Positions 1 to 8,567 of a stretch of 64,000 bases of DNA are shown here, piece after piece. Made by a program: the position numbers and the translations under genes. The notes below the pieces were generated by a model. That model was not told where the DNA came from and did no database searches. It was given only the letters and a program-made list of their open reading frames with translations. The DNA is taken from NCBI GenBank assembly GCA_047605645.1, contig JASGFJ010000023.1:16665-80664 (forward strand), in the 5' to 3' direction. Source of the stretch: UBA1309 sp047605645. Lineage in GTDB: Bacteria; Bacteroidota; Bacteroidia; Bacteroidales; Dysgonomonadaceae. Positions within the stretch are counted from its first letter, which is position 1, and every line of letters begins with the position of its first letter.

Positions 1-1991
1 ATGATGGTGCTGCTACCATGGACTGGATGGAGCAGGAGCAAGAACGTGGGATTACAATCACGTCTGCTGCTACAACCACTCAGTGGAAATATGATGGTGA
101 AATCTACAAAATCAACTTGATTGACACTCCGGGACACGTCGACTTTACAGTCGAAGTGGAACGTTCTCTTCGTATCCTTGACGGTGCTATCGCTACTTTT
201 TGTGCGGTAGGTGGAGTAGAACCTCAATCCGAAACAGTGTGGCGTCAGGCAGACAAATATAAAGTGCCACGTATTTGTTACGTGAACAAAATGGACCGTT
301 CCGGAGCTGACTTCTTTGACGTGGTACGTCAGGTGAAGGATGTGCTTGGTGCTACTCCATGTCCTATTCAGATTCCAATCGGGGCTGAAGAACATTTCAA
401 AGGTATTGTTGACTTGGTGTCAATGAAAGCTATGTACTGGCACGACGAAACAATGGGTGCTGACTATGAATTAGCTGAAATTCCTGCAGAAAGTCTTGCT
501 GAAGCTGAAGAGTGGAGAGAAAAAATGCTGGAGATGGTGGCAGAATGCGACGAAACCTTGATGGAAAAATTCTTTGAAGATCCTGCATCTATCACAGAAG
601 ATGAAATCATCGAAGCGTTGCGTAAAGGAACATTGAGCATGCAGATTAATCCGATGCTTTGTGGTTCTTCATTCAAAAATAAAGGGGTACAACCTCTTTT
701 GGATGCTGTCTCTAAATTCTTACCAAGCCCGATTGACACGGAAGCTATCGAAGGAATCAATCCGAAGACAGATGAAAAAGAAGTGCGTCACCCAAATCCG
801 GAAGAACCTCTTTGTGCTTTGGCATTTAAGATCGCAACCGACCCTTATGTAGGACGTTTGTGTTTCTTCCGTGTATATTCAGGAGAGCTTCCTGCCGGTT
901 CATACGTATACAATCCTCGTTCTGATAAAAAAGAACGTATTTCACGTTTGTTCCAGATGCACTCTAACAAACAGAACCCGAAAGAAGTTATCGGAACAGG
1001 GGACATTGGTGCCGGTGTCGGCTTCAAAGATATCCGTACCGGAGATACCCTTTGTGATGAAGATCATCCTATTGTTCTTGAATCAATGGACTTCCCGGAA
1101 CCGGTAATCGGTATCTCTATTGAGCCTAAAACTCAAAAAGATATTGACAAACTTTCTAACGGACTGGCTAAATTGGCTGAAGAGGATCCTACATTCCGTG
1201 TTCACACAGATGAAGACTCCGGTCAGACAATTATTGAAGGAATGGGCGAGCTTCACCTGGAAATCATTATTGACCGTCTGAGACGCGAATTTAAGGTAGA
1301 ATGTAACCAAGGACGTCCTCAGGTTTCTTATAAAGAAGCTATCCGTGACACTGTTGAACTTCGTGAAGTTTACAAAAAACAATCCGGAGGTCGTGGTAAG
1401 TTTGCTGATATTATCGTGAAAGTAGGTCCTACGGATGAAGGTTTCGAAGGAGGCTTGCAATTCGTTGATGAAGTAAAAGGTGGTAACGTTCCGAAAGAAT
1501 TTATCCCTTCTGTCCAGAAAGGATTTGCTTCTGCGATGTCGAATGGTGTACTTGCTGGATTTGGTTTGGACAAATTGAAAGTGACATTGATAGATGGATC
1601 TTTCCACCCTGTTGACTCTGACCAGTTGTCATTCGAACTTTGTGCTCGCTTTGCATTCAAGTCGGCTTGTGAAAAAGCAAGACCAATTTTGTTGGAGCCA
1701 ATCATGAGCCTGGAAGTTGTAACTCCCGAAGAAAGCATGGGGGATGTGATTTCCGACTTGAACAAACGTCGCGGACAAGTGGAAGGAATGGAATCAAGCC
1801 GTTCCGGTGCACGTGTTGTAAAAGCAAAAGTGCCTTTGGCTGAAATGTTCGGTTACGTAACATCTTTGCGTACTATTACTTCTGGTCGTGCAACCTCTGC
1901 AATGACATTCTCTCACTATGAAGAAGTGTCTGCATCTATTGCCCGTCAGGTTGTGGAAGAACACAAAGGTCGCGCTGAACTGATTAAATAA
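1..1991 (+). CDS. fusA: Elongation factor G, 5'-truncated by the window edge
   Basis: Ribosomal translocase GTPase acting in the cytoplasm. The reading frame is already open at base 3 (codons for DGAAT precede the first in-frame ATG at 18), so the true start and the P-loop G1 motif lie outside the window; about 662 codons are visible of a protein usually near 700-720 residues. Visible GTPase motifs are the switch I stretch ERGITITSAATT, G3 DTPGHVDF and G4 NKMD, followed by domains II to V ending in the typical AEMFGYVTSLRTITSGR and HYEEV region. It heads the S10-spc-alpha cluster; rpsL and rpsG are expected just upstream. Only one fusA copy is seen here. Identification is certain. Confidence 0.98.
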   Translation, partial: DGAATMDWMEQEQERGITITSAATTTQWKYDGEIYKINLIDTPGHVDFTVEVERSLRILDGAIATFCAVGGVEPQSETVWRQADKYKVPRICYVNKMDRSGADFFDVVRQVKDVLGATPCPIQIPIGAEEHFKGIVDLVSMKAMYWHDETMGADYELAEIPAESLAEAEEWREKMLEMVAECDETLMEKFFEDPASITEDEIIEALRKGTLSMQINPMLCGSSFKNKGVQPLLDAVSKFLPSPIDTEAIEGINPKTDEKEVRHPNPEEPLCALAFKIATDPYVGRLCFFRVYSGELPAGSYVYNPRSDKKERISRLFQMHSNKQNPKEVIGTGDIGAGVGFKDIRTGDTLCDEDHPIVLESMDFPEPVIGISIEPKTQKDIDKLSNGLAKLAEEDPTFRVHTDEDSGQTIIEGMGELHLEIIIDRLRREFKVECNQGRPQVSYKEAIRDTVELREVYKKQSGGRGKFADIIVKVGPTDEGFEGGLQFVDEVKGGNVPKEFIPSVQKGFASAMSNGVLAGFGLDKLKVTLIDGSFHPVDSDQLSFELCARFAFKSACEKARPILLEPIMSLEVVTPEESMGDVISDLNKRRGQVEGMESSRSGARVVKAKVPLAEMFGYVTSLRTITSGRATSAMTFSHYEEVSASIARQVVEEHKGRAELIK

Positions 1992-1999
1992 AAATAACC

Positions 2000-2051
2000 A
2001 ATGAGACTCGCCGGGATTAGTAAATGACTCTTAATCCGGGCAGGTCTCATT
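2000..2051 (+). promoter_or_regulatory. Two-part stem-loop in the fusA-rpsJ gap
   Basis: An 8-bp outer stem (AATGAGAC at 2000-2007 with GTCTCATT at 2044-2051), a 3x3 internal loop and a 9-bp inner stem (2011-2019 with 2032-2040, one G-G mismatch) closed by a 12-base loop. No T-tract follows directly, so it looks more like a leader or attenuator structure than a plain terminator. In E. coli the S10 operon leader is bound by L4; this structure sits in the corresponding place but does not resemble that leader in sequence. Function is inferred from position only. Confidence 0.55.
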
Positions 2052-2084
2052 TATTATCATAATTATTAAATCCATTAAAAGACA

Positions 2085-2390
2085 ATGAGTCAAAAAATCA
2101 GAATCAAACTGAAATCTTACGACTACAATCTGGTTGACAAATCAGCAGAAAAAATCGTAAAGACAGTGAAGGCTACCGGTGCTGTGGTAAGCGGTCCTAT
2201 TCCATTGCCAACTCACAAACGTATTTTCACTGTAAACCGTTCGACTTTCGTGAATAAAAAATCTCGCGAACAGTTCGAATTGAGCTCTTACAAAAGACTG
2301 ATCGACATCTACAGCTCTACAGCTAAAACTGTTGATGCGTTGATGAAGCTTGAATTGCCTAGCGGCGTAGAAGTAGAAATTAAAGTTTGA
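2085..2390 (+). CDS. rpsJ: 30S ribosomal protein S10
   Basis: Small-subunit head protein, also NusE in antitermination complexes. The 101-residue product has the usual length and the signatures IRIKLKSYD at the start and SGPIPLPTHKRIFTVNRS in the long loop that enters the 30S subunit. First gene of the S10 operon proper. It is separated from fusA by a structured 93-base gap and from rplC by a second structured gap, so both ends may be control points. ATG start matches the family. Confidence 0.98.
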   Translation: MSQKIRIKLKSYDYNLVDKSAEKIVKTVKATGAVVSGPIPLPTHKRIFTVNRSTFVNKKSREQFELSSYKRLIDIYSSTAKTVDALMKLELPSGVEVEIKV

Positions 2391-2393
2391 TAA

Positions 2394-2435
2394 GCTTTTT
2401 CTCTTTCCCTGAGGGGAAGACATTATAGAAAAAGC
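2394..2435 (+). promoter_or_regulatory. Stem-loop between rpsJ and rplC
   Basis: GCTTTTTCT (2394-2402) pairs with AGAAAAAGC (2427-2435), and directly inside it CTTTCCC (2403-2409) pairs with GGGGAAG (2413-2419, one G-U) around a three-base TGA loop, leaving a 7-base bulge on the 3' side. It sits right after the rpsJ stop and about 70 bases before rplC. The rest of the S10 operon has gaps of 0-40 bases, so this structured gap stands out. A regulatory role is inference. Confidence 0.5.
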
Positions 2436-2504
2436 AAAATTTATTTACAAATCTGCCTCTCGATGATTTATACGCATGAATTAAGGAGGCTAAAATTAAA
2501 AGAA

Positions 2505-3119
2505 ATGCCAGGATTAATTGGAAAAAAAATCGGAATGACATCTGTTTTCAGTGCCGAGGGAAAAAATATTCCATGCACTGTTGTCGAAGTAGGTCCTTGT
2601 GTTGTTACTCAGGTAAAAACTGTTGACACTGATGGTTATGAAGCTGTACAGCTTGGTTTTGTTGATAAAAAAGACAAACATACCACTAAACCGGAAGCAG
2701 GTCACTTTAAGAAAGCCGGAGTTGCACCCAAGAGACACTTGGCCGAGTTCAAAGGTTTCAATGATGCGAAATTAGGAGATGTACTCACAGTAGAAGTATT
2801 TGACAATGCTCAGTTTGTGGATGTTATCGGAACCTCTAAAGGTAAAGGTTTTCAAGGGGTTGTTAAACGCCACGGTTTCGGTGGGGTAGGACAAGCTACT
2901 CTTGGACAGCACAACCGTCTTCGTGCTCCGGGTTCTATCGGTGCATGTTCTTATCCTGCTAAAGTGTTCAAAGGAACTCGTATGGCTGGACAGATGGGAA
3001 ATGTACGTGTTACAGTGCAAAACCTTGAAGTGATTAAAGTAATTGCTGAACACAATCTTTTGTTGATTAAGGGTTCTGTTCCAGGAAGCAAAGGTTCAAT
3101 CGTATTAATTGAGAAATAA
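2505..3119 (+). CDS. rplC: 50S ribosomal protein L3
   Basis: Early-assembly 23S rRNA-binding protein near the peptidyl transferase centre. The 204-residue product starts MPGLIGKKIGMT, the standard L3 start, and carries the conserved loop with FQGVVKRHGFGG and GSIGACSYPAKVFKG. An in-frame ATG 42 bases upstream (2463) would add 14 residues unlike L3; a Shine-Dalgarno-like AAGGAGG at 2483-2489 lies downstream of that codon and upstream of 2505, supporting the shorter form. The stop overlaps the rplD start by one base (TAATG), so the two are probably translationally coupled. Confidence 0.97.
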   Translation: MPGLIGKKIGMTSVFSAEGKNIPCTVVEVGPCVVTQVKTVDTDGYEAVQLGFVDKKDKHTTKPEAGHFKKAGVAPKRHLAEFKGFNDAKLGDVLTVEVFDNAQFVDVIGTSKGKGFQGVVKRHGFGGVGQATLGQHNRLRAPGSIGACSYPAKVFKGTRMAGQMGNVRVTVQNLEVIKVIAEHNLLLIKGSVPGSKGSIVLIEK

Positions 3120-3748
3120 TGGAACTTAGTGTATTAGATATTAACGGAAAAGATACAGGCAAGAAAGTCGTATTGAATGATGCGATTTTCGGTATCGAAC
3201 CAAACGATCACGTTCTTTGGTTGGACGTAAAGCGTTATTTAGCTAGCCAACGTCAGGGAACTCACAAATCAAAAGAGAGAAGTGAGTTGTCCGGTAGTAC
3301 ACGTAAATTGATCCGCCAGAAAGGTGGAGGTGGTGCCCGTCGTGGGGATATCAACTCTCCTGTCCTTGTCGGTGGTGCTCGTGTTTTTGGCCCTAAACCA
3401 AGAGATTACAGCTTCAAATTGAACAAAAAAATGCGCGATTTGGCTCGTAAATCAGCTCTTTCTTACAAAGCAAAAGCAAATGCAATCATTGTTGTAGAAG
3501 ATTTAAACTTTGAAGCTCCTAAAACAAAAGATTTTATTGCATTGGCAAAAAACTTGCAAGTTGCTGATAAAAAGGTACTTTTAGTTTTGTCAGGTCAAAA
3601 TAAAAATGTATATTTGTCCGCTCGAAATTTGCAAAGAGTGAATGTTGTAACAGCTTCTGATATAAATACTTATGGATTGGTTAATACAGGAAATGTATTG
3701 CTGACCGAGTCTTCAGTAGCTGAAATCGATAAACTTTTTAACGCGTAA
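3119..3748 (+). CDS. rplD: 50S ribosomal protein L4
   Basis: Large-subunit assembly protein whose loop lines the exit tunnel; in E. coli it also represses its own operon. The 209-residue product has the KSKERSELSGSTRKL and RQKGGGGARRGD loop and GPKPRDYSFKLNKK typical of bacterial L4. The start codon overlaps the rplC stop by one base. Whether L4 autoregulates here is unknown, but the stem-loops on either side of rpsJ would be the first places to look. Confidence 0.97.
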   Translation: MELSVLDINGKDTGKKVVLNDAIFGIEPNDHVLWLDVKRYLASQRQGTHKSKERSELSGSTRKLIRQKGGGGARRGDINSPVLVGGARVFGPKPRDYSFKLNKKMRDLARKSALSYKAKANAIIVVEDLNFEAPKTKDFIALAKNLQVADKKVLLVLSGQNKNVYLSARNLQRVNVVTASDINTYGLVNTGNVLLTESSVAEIDKLFNA

Positions 3749-3758
3749 GGAGGAAAAA

Positions 3759-4052
3759 ATGGGAATTATAGTAAAACCAATATTGACAGAAAAGCAAACG
3801 GCTATCACTGAAAAGTATCCGAACCGTTTCGCTTTCCGTGTACTTCCTTCGGCTAATAAAGTGCAAATTAAGGAGGAAGTTGAGAAACTTTACGGAGTAA
3901 AAGTTGTAAGCGTAAACACTGCATTGTATGCCGGCAAAAACAAAAGCCGTTTTACCAAAGCAGGCGTTGTAAAAGGAAGTACTCCAGCTTACAAAAAAGC
4001 AATTGTAACCCTGAAAGAGGGTGAAGTTATTGATTTTTTTAGCAATATCTAA
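3759..4052 (+). CDS. rplW: 50S ribosomal protein L23
   Basis: Tunnel-exit protein that docks trigger factor and SRP. The 97-residue product begins MGIIVKPILTEKQTA and has the KVQIKEEVEKLYGVKV core. A consensus AAGGAGG at 3747-3753 overlaps the rplD stop and sits five bases before the ATG, an unusually good Shine-Dalgarno for a phylum that rarely uses one. The gap to rplB is only seven bases. Confidence 0.97.
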   Translation: MGIIVKPILTEKQTAITEKYPNRFAFRVLPSANKVQIKEEVEKLYGVKVVSVNTALYAGKNKSRFTKAGVVKGSTPAYKKAIVTLKEGEVIDFFSNI

Positions 4053-4059
4053 ATAAAAA

Positions 4060-4884
4060 ATGGCAGTACGTAAATTAAAGCCCACAACACCGGGACAAAG
4101 AAACAAAGTTATTGGTGCATTCGATGAAATCACTGCTAGTGCACCAGAAAAATCCCTTGTAGTCGGTAAATACGCTTCAGGTGGTCGCAACAGCGAAGGT
4201 AAGATGACGATGCGTTATCTTGGCGGTGGTCACAAAAGAAAATACCGTATTATTGACTTCAAGAGAAACAAAGACGGCGTTCCTGCTACAGTAAAATCAA
4301 TTGAATACGATCCGAACCGTTCGGCTCGTATCGCCTTGTTGTATTATGCTGACGGAGCAAAAACTTATATCATTGCTCCAAATGGCTTGAAAGTCGATCA
4401 AACAGTGGTCTCAGGAGCTGATGTAGCGCCTGAAGTTGGAAATGCATTGCCATTGGCAAATATTCCTATCGGTACAGTTGTTCACAACATCGAATTACGC
4501 CCTGGACAAGGAGCAAAAATCGTGCGTTCAGCAGGAACTTTCGCTCAGTTGACTTCTCGCGAAGGAAGCTATGCAATTATTAAATTGCCTTCAGGAGAAA
4601 CACGTAAAATCCTTTTAGCTTGTAAAGCTACAATCGGAAGTGTTGGTAATTCAGATCATGGATTGGAAAAATCAGGTAAAGCTGGACGCTCTAGATGGCT
4701 TGGTCGTCGTCCTCGTAACCGTGGTGTGGTAATGAACCCCGTCGATCACCCAATGGGTGGTGGTGAAGGTCGCGCATCAGGAGGTCACCCAAGATCACGT
4801 AAGGGATTGTATTCTAAGGGTCTTAAGACAAGAGCTCCGAAGAAACACTCTTCTAAGTACATTATCGAGAGAAGAAAGAAGTAA
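4060..4884 (+). CDS. rplB: 50S ribosomal protein L2
   Basis: Core 23S rRNA-binding protein needed for subunit association and peptidyl transfer. The 274-residue product has the normal length, with the internal RYLGGGHKRKYRIIDFKRNK and the C-terminal VMNPVDHPMGGGEGRASGG stretch that contains the functionally important histidine of the family. The start MAVRKLKPTTPGQR is canonical. It lies inside the S10 operon between rplW and rpsS. Confidence 0.98.
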   Translation: MAVRKLKPTTPGQRNKVIGAFDEITASAPEKSLVVGKYASGGRNSEGKMTMRYLGGGHKRKYRIIDFKRNKDGVPATVKSIEYDPNRSARIALLYYADGAKTYIIAPNGLKVDQTVVSGADVAPEVGNALPLANIPIGTVVHNIELRPGQGAKIVRSAGTFAQLTSREGSYAIIKLPSGETRKILLACKATIGSVGNSDHGLEKSGKAGRSRWLGRRPRNRGVVMNPVDHPMGGGEGRASGGHPRSRKGLYSKGLKTRAPKKHSSKYIIERRKK

Positions 4885-4907
4885 TCTGATTTAATTAAAA
4901 AACAACT

Positions 4908-5177
4908 ATGAGTCGTTCATTAAAAAAAGGCCCGTATATTAATGTTAAGCTTGAAAAGAAAGTTTTGGCTATGAATGAGTCAGGCAAGAAAGCTGTAGTT
5001 AAAACATGGGCAAGAGCTTCAATGATTTCTCCAGACTTCGTCGGTCACACTATCGCTGTTCATAACGGAAATAAATTCATTCCTGTTTATGTTACTGAAA
5101 ATATGGTTGGACACAAGCTGGGTGAATTTGCCTTGACACGTACATTCCGTGGTCATGGAGGTAACAAGAAAAGATAA
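4908..5177 (+). CDS. rpsS: 30S ribosomal protein S19
   Basis: Head protein that contacts S13 and tRNA. The 89-residue product shows MSRSLKKGPYI at the start, the central TWARASMISPDFVGHTIAVHNG and the basic ending RTFRGHGGNKKR, all typical. It follows rplB by 23 bases and precedes rplV by 39, in standard order. Confidence 0.97.
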   Translation: MSRSLKKGPYINVKLEKKVLAMNESGKKAVVKTWARASMISPDFVGHTIAVHNGNKFIPVYVTENMVGHKLGEFALTRTFRGHGGNKKR

Positions 5178-5216
5178 TTACCGAAGCCAGAATTAATTTA
5201 AAAGAAAACATTAAAA

Positions 5217-5621
5217 ATGGGTGCTAGAAAAAGAATATCAGCCGAACAAAGAAAAGAAAATTTGAAGACTGTTTCTTTCGCGAAGTTGAACAATGTTCCT
5301 ACATCACCTCGTAAGATGCGTTACGTAGCAGATATGATCCGTGGTGTGGAAGTCAACAGAGCATTAGGAATTTTGAAATTTTCAAATAAGGAAGCTGCTG
5401 CAAGAATTGAAAAATTATTGCGCTCCGCTATTGCAAACTGGGAGGCCAAAAACGGTCGCCAGGCAGAAGCCGGTGAACTGTTTGTCTCTTTAATCAATGT
5501 CGATGGAGGTGCGATGTTGAAAAGACTTCGTCCAGCTCCGCAAGGAAGAGGATACAGAATCAGAAAACGTTCTAACCACGTTACCTTGCTAGTAGATACA
5601 CGTAATGAAAATCAAAACTAA
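5217..5621 (+). CDS. rplV: 50S ribosomal protein L22
   Basis: Exit-tunnel protein whose beta-hairpin is a site of macrolide-resistance mutations in other bacteria. The 134-residue product is longer than the ~110-residue E. coli form because of an N-terminal extension common in this phylum. The core PTSPRKMRYVADMIRG and the C-terminal hairpin RLRPAPQGRGYRIRKRSNH are intact, with no insertion or deletion evident in the hairpin. Confidence 0.97.
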   Translation: MGARKRISAEQRKENLKTVSFAKLNNVPTSPRKMRYVADMIRGVEVNRALGILKFSNKEAAARIEKLLRSAIANWEAKNGRQAEAGELFVSLINVDGGAMLKRLRPAPQGRGYRIRKRSNHVTLLVDTRNENQN

Positions 5622-5629
5622 TAAGCCAG

Positions 5630-6376
5630 ATGGGACAGAAAATTAATCCGATAGCAAATCGTTTAGGTATCATCAGAGGATGGGATTCTAACTGGTATGG
5701 CGGTAAAAATTACGGAGATACTTTGCTGGAAGATAGCAAAATCCGTAAATATTTGAATGCTCGTCTTGCTAAAGCTAGTGTATCTCGTATCGTCATTGAG
5801 AGAACATTGAAACTTGTTACAATCACTGTCTGCACCGCTCGTCCGGGAATTATCATCGGAAAAGGTGGTCAGGAAGTTGACAAGCTGAAAGAAGAGTTAA
5901 AGAAAATTACTGATAAAGATATTCAAATCAATATTTTTGAAGTTAAAAAACCGGAATTGGATGCTGTTATCGTAGCTAATAACATTGCTCGCCAGGTAGA
6001 AGGTAAAATCGCCTACCGTCGTGCAATCAAAATGGCTATCGCTTCTACCATGAGAATGGGTGCTGAAGGTATCAAAATCCAAATTTCAGGTCGTTTGAAC
6101 GGTGCTGAAATGGCTCGCTCTGAAATGTATAAAGAAGGACGTACTCCTCTTCATACTTTCCGTGCAGACATCGACTACTGTCATGCTGAAGCTTTAACAA
6201 AAGTTGGTTTGTTGGGTATCAAAGTATGGATTTGCCGTGGAGAAGTTTACGGCAAGCAAGACCTCGCTCCTTCATTCACTGCACAAAAAGATTTCGGAGG
6301 CAACTCTGGAAACTCAAATCGCAGAAATGATCACGGAAATAACAGAGGTTTCAAGAAAAACAAGAGAAATAAGTAA
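5630..6376 (+). CDS. rpsC: 30S ribosomal protein S3
   Basis: mRNA-entry protein with a KH domain. The KH GXXG signature is at GIIIGKGGQEVDKLKEEL and the C-terminal S3 domain at GIKIQISGRLNGAEMARSE. The 248-residue product ends in an Asn/Gly/Arg/Lys-rich disordered tail (about the last 30 residues) longer than in E. coli, a frequent feature of Bacteroidota S3. Eight bases separate it from rplV. Confidence 0.97.
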   Translation: MGQKINPIANRLGIIRGWDSNWYGGKNYGDTLLEDSKIRKYLNARLAKASVSRIVIERTLKLVTITVCTARPGIIIGKGGQEVDKLKEELKKITDKDIQINIFEVKKPELDAVIVANNIARQVEGKIAYRRAIKMAIASTMRMGAEGIKIQISGRLNGAEMARSEMYKEGRTPLHTFRADIDYCHAEALTKVGLLGIKVWICRGEVYGKQDLAPSFTAQKDFGGNSGNSNRRNDHGNNRGFKKNKRNK

Positions 6377-6398
6377 TTAATGTTGAAACTGAATTAAG

Positions 6399-6827
6399 AT
6401 GTTACAACCGAAAAAAACCAAATTCAGAAGACAGCAAAAAGGTCGTATGAAAGGTAATGCCCAAAGAGGTAACCAATTGGCTTTTGGTTCGTTCGGAATC
6501 AAAACCTTGGAAACTAAATGGATTACCGGCCGTCAGATTGAAGCTGCTCGTATTGCTGTGACTCGTCACATGCAACGTCAGGGACAAGTGTGGGTACGTA
6601 TTTTCCCTGATAAACCCATCACGAAGAAACCAGCCGAAGTACGTATGGGTAAAGGTAAGGGATCCCCAGAGGGATTCGTTGCTCCAGTAACTCCTGGTAG
6701 AATGATTTTTGAAATCGAAGGTGTTCCGTTCGATGTCGCCAAAGAAGCCCTTCGTTTGGCTGCTCAAAAGCTGCCTGTAACTACGAAGTTCGTAGTACGC
6801 AGAGATTATGACCTAACTCAAAAATGA
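6399..6827 (+). CDS. rplP: 50S ribosomal protein L16
   Basis: Central protuberance/A-site protein. The 142-residue product begins MLQPKKTKFRRQQKG and contains the loop VRMGKGKGSPEGFVAPVTPG that reaches toward the A-site tRNA. The arginine hydroxylated by YcfD in E. coli falls in the neighbourhood of this loop, but no such enzyme is in the window. Standard position between rpsC and rpmC. Confidence 0.97.
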   Translation: MLQPKKTKFRRQQKGRMKGNAQRGNQLAFGSFGIKTLETKWITGRQIEAARIAVTRHMQRQGQVWVRIFPDKPITKKPAEVRMGKGKGSPEGFVAPVTPGRMIFEIEGVPFDVAKEALRLAAQKLPVTTKFVVRRDYDLTQK

Positions 6828-6836
6828 TAAACATTT

Positions 6837-7031
6837 ATGAAAATTAACGAAGTAAGAGAATTATCAGATAAAGAATTGGTCGAAAAAATCGAAAACGAAA
6901 CTTTGGCACTTGACCAAATGATTTTAAATCATGCAGTGTCTCCTTTGGACAATCCTACGCAGATTAAAGCAAAGCGTAGAGATATCGCTCGTTTCAAAAC
7001 TGTATTGCGCCAAAGAGAACTGAATAAATAA
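6837..7031 (+). CDS. rpmC: 50S ribosomal protein L29
   Basis: Small helical tunnel-exit protein. The 64-residue product MKINEVRELSDKELVEKI... with the second helix IKAKRRDIARFKTVLRQRE matches the family in length and pattern. It is nine bases after rplP and seven bases before rpsQ. Confidence 0.96.
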   Translation: MKINEVRELSDKELVEKIENETLALDQMILNHAVSPLDNPTQIKAKRRDIARFKTVLRQRELNK

Positions 7032-7038
7032 TAAGCTG

Positions 7039-7296
7039 ATGGAAACCAGAAATTTAAGAAAAGAAAGAATCGGGGTCGTTTTCAGCAATAAGATGGATAA
7101 AACCATCACAGTAGCTGTAAAATGGAAAGAAAAACACCCAATATACGGGAAGTTCGTGAACAAAACTAAAAAGTTCCATGCTCACGACGAAAAAAATGAA
7201 TGCAACATCGGCGATACTGTAAGGATAATGGAAACTCGTCCTTTAAGTAAATCTAAAAGATGGAGATTAATTGAAATTATCGAAAGGGCTAAGTAA
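7039..7296 (+). CDS. rpsQ: 30S ribosomal protein S17
   Basis: OB-fold protein binding 16S rRNA early in 30S assembly. The 85-residue product has RKERIGVVFSNKMDKTITV and the C-terminal IGDTVRIMETRPLSKSKRWR signature. Standard position before rplN, with a two-base gap. Confidence 0.97.
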   Translation: METRNLRKERIGVVFSNKMDKTITVAVKWKEKHPIYGKFVNKTKKFHAHDEKNECNIGDTVRIMETRPLSKSKRWRLIEIIERAK

Positions 7297-7298
7297 TT

Positions 7299-7664
7299 AT
7301 GATACAAACAGAAAGCAGACTGAAAATCGCTGATAACAGCGGAGCGAAAGAAGCATTGTGTATTCGTGTTTTAGGTGGTACTAAAAGACGTTATGCTTCA
7401 GTTGGGGATGTCATCGTTGTAGCCATTAAGAGCGTTATCCCTTCGAGTGATATTAAAAAAGGTGCTGTAACCAAAGCAATCGTTGTTCGTACCAAAAAGG
7501 AAATTCGCCGTGCAGATGGTTCCTATATCCGTTTTGACGACAACGCATGCGTTTTGCTCAATGCAGCAGGTGAAATCAGAGGTAGTCGTATCTTCGGACC
7601 GGTTGCTCGTGAGCTTCGTGCCGCAAACATGAAGATCGTTTCATTGGCACCTGAAGTACTATAA
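7299..7664 (+). CDS. rplN: 50S ribosomal protein L14
   Basis: Large-subunit interface protein; RsfS binds it to silence ribosomes in other bacteria. The 121-residue product starts MIQTESRLKIADNSGAKEA and contains GAVTKAIVVRTKKEIRR and the ending FGPVARELR, all typical. First gene of the spc-operon portion. Confidence 0.97.
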   Translation: MIQTESRLKIADNSGAKEALCIRVLGGTKRRYASVGDVIVVAIKSVIPSSDIKKGAVTKAIVVRTKKEIRRADGSYIRFDDNACVLLNAAGEIRGSRIFGPVARELRAANMKIVSLAPEVL

Positions 7665-7683
7665 TCAATTAAACCATCAGGCA

Positions 7684-8001
7684 ATGAGTAAATTACATAT
7701 TAAAAAAGGCGATATTGTATTTGTCAACACGGGAGCCGACAAAGGCAAAACCGGTCGCGTGACAAAAGTGCTTGTTGAAAAACAACGTGCAATCGTGGAA
7801 GGTCTTAACATGATCTCTAAACACGCAAAGCCTAACGCTAAGAACCCTCAAGGAGGAATTGAAAAGAAAGAAGCGCCTATTCATATTTCTAATCTGAACG
7901 TGCTTGACCCTAAAACAGGTAAACCAACACGTATCGGACGTAAAGAAGTGAGTGGTAAATTAGTACGTTATTCTAAAAAATCAGGGGAGGAAATTAAATA
8001 A
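7684..8001 (+). CDS. rplX: 50S ribosomal protein L24
   Basis: Assembly-initiating large-subunit protein with a KOW motif, seen as KGDIVFVNTGADKGKTGRV near the N terminus. The 105-residue length is normal. The final base of the stop is the first base of the rplE start (TAATG), so rplE is likely read by coupled re-initiation. Confidence 0.97.
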   Translation: MSKLHIKKGDIVFVNTGADKGKTGRVTKVLVEKQRAIVEGLNMISKHAKPNAKNPQGGIEKKEAPIHISNLNVLDPKTGKPTRIGRKEVSGKLVRYSKKSGEEIK

Positions 8002-8558
8002 TGGCTAGTACTACAAGTTTAAAAACTGATTATAAGGAACGTATTGTTGCTTCTTTAATGAAGGAATTCAACTACACAACACCAATGCAGGTACCTGTTT
8101 TGGAAAAAATCGTTATCAATCAAGGGCTTGGTATCGCTGTAGCTGATAAGAAAATCATTGAAACTGCTATTAACGAACTGACTACTATTTCTGGTCAGAA
8201 AGCTGTGGCTACTGTTTCTAAAAAGGATATTTCTAACTTCAAATTACGTAAGAAAATGCCTATCGGTGTGCGCGTTACATTGCGTCACGATAAAATGTAC
8301 GAATTCTTGGAAAGATTAGTACGTGTGGCACTTCCTCGTATCCGTGACTTCAAAGGTATTGAGAGTAAACTGGATGGCCGTGGTAACTATACCCTTGGTA
8401 TTCAGGAACAAATTATTTTTCCCGAAATTAATATCGATAGTATTAGTAAAATATTGGGAATGAATATTACCTTTGTAACCTCTGCGAAAACAGATGAAGA
8501 AGGTTTTGCTCTATTAAAAGAGTTTGGCCTACCATTTAAAAACATTAAAAAAGACTGA
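8001..8558 (+). CDS. rplE: 50S ribosomal protein L5
   Basis: 5S rRNA-binding protein of the central protuberance. The 185-residue product contains KIVINQGLGIA, RKKMPIGVRVTLR and LDGRGNYTLGIQEQIIFPE, the classical L5 signatures. In E. coli S8 represses the spc operon by binding near rplE; here the gap before rplE is absent (one-base overlap), so any S8-type control must sit elsewhere, for example in the structured rpsN-rpsH gap. Confidence 0.97.
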   Translation: MASTTSLKTDYKERIVASLMKEFNYTTPMQVPVLEKIVINQGLGIAVADKKIIETAINELTTISGQKAVATVSKKDISNFKLRKKMPIGVRVTLRHDKMYEFLERLVRVALPRIRDFKGIESKLDGRGNYTLGIQEQIIFPEINIDSISKILGMNITFVTSAKTDEEGFALLKEFGLPFKNIKKD

Positions 8559-8567
8559 TAAGATACA

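Noticed and set aside
1083..1765. Long minus-strand frames inside fusA (174 and 131 residues)
   Set aside because: Shadows of the highly biased fusA codons on the opposite strand; no signals or family features.
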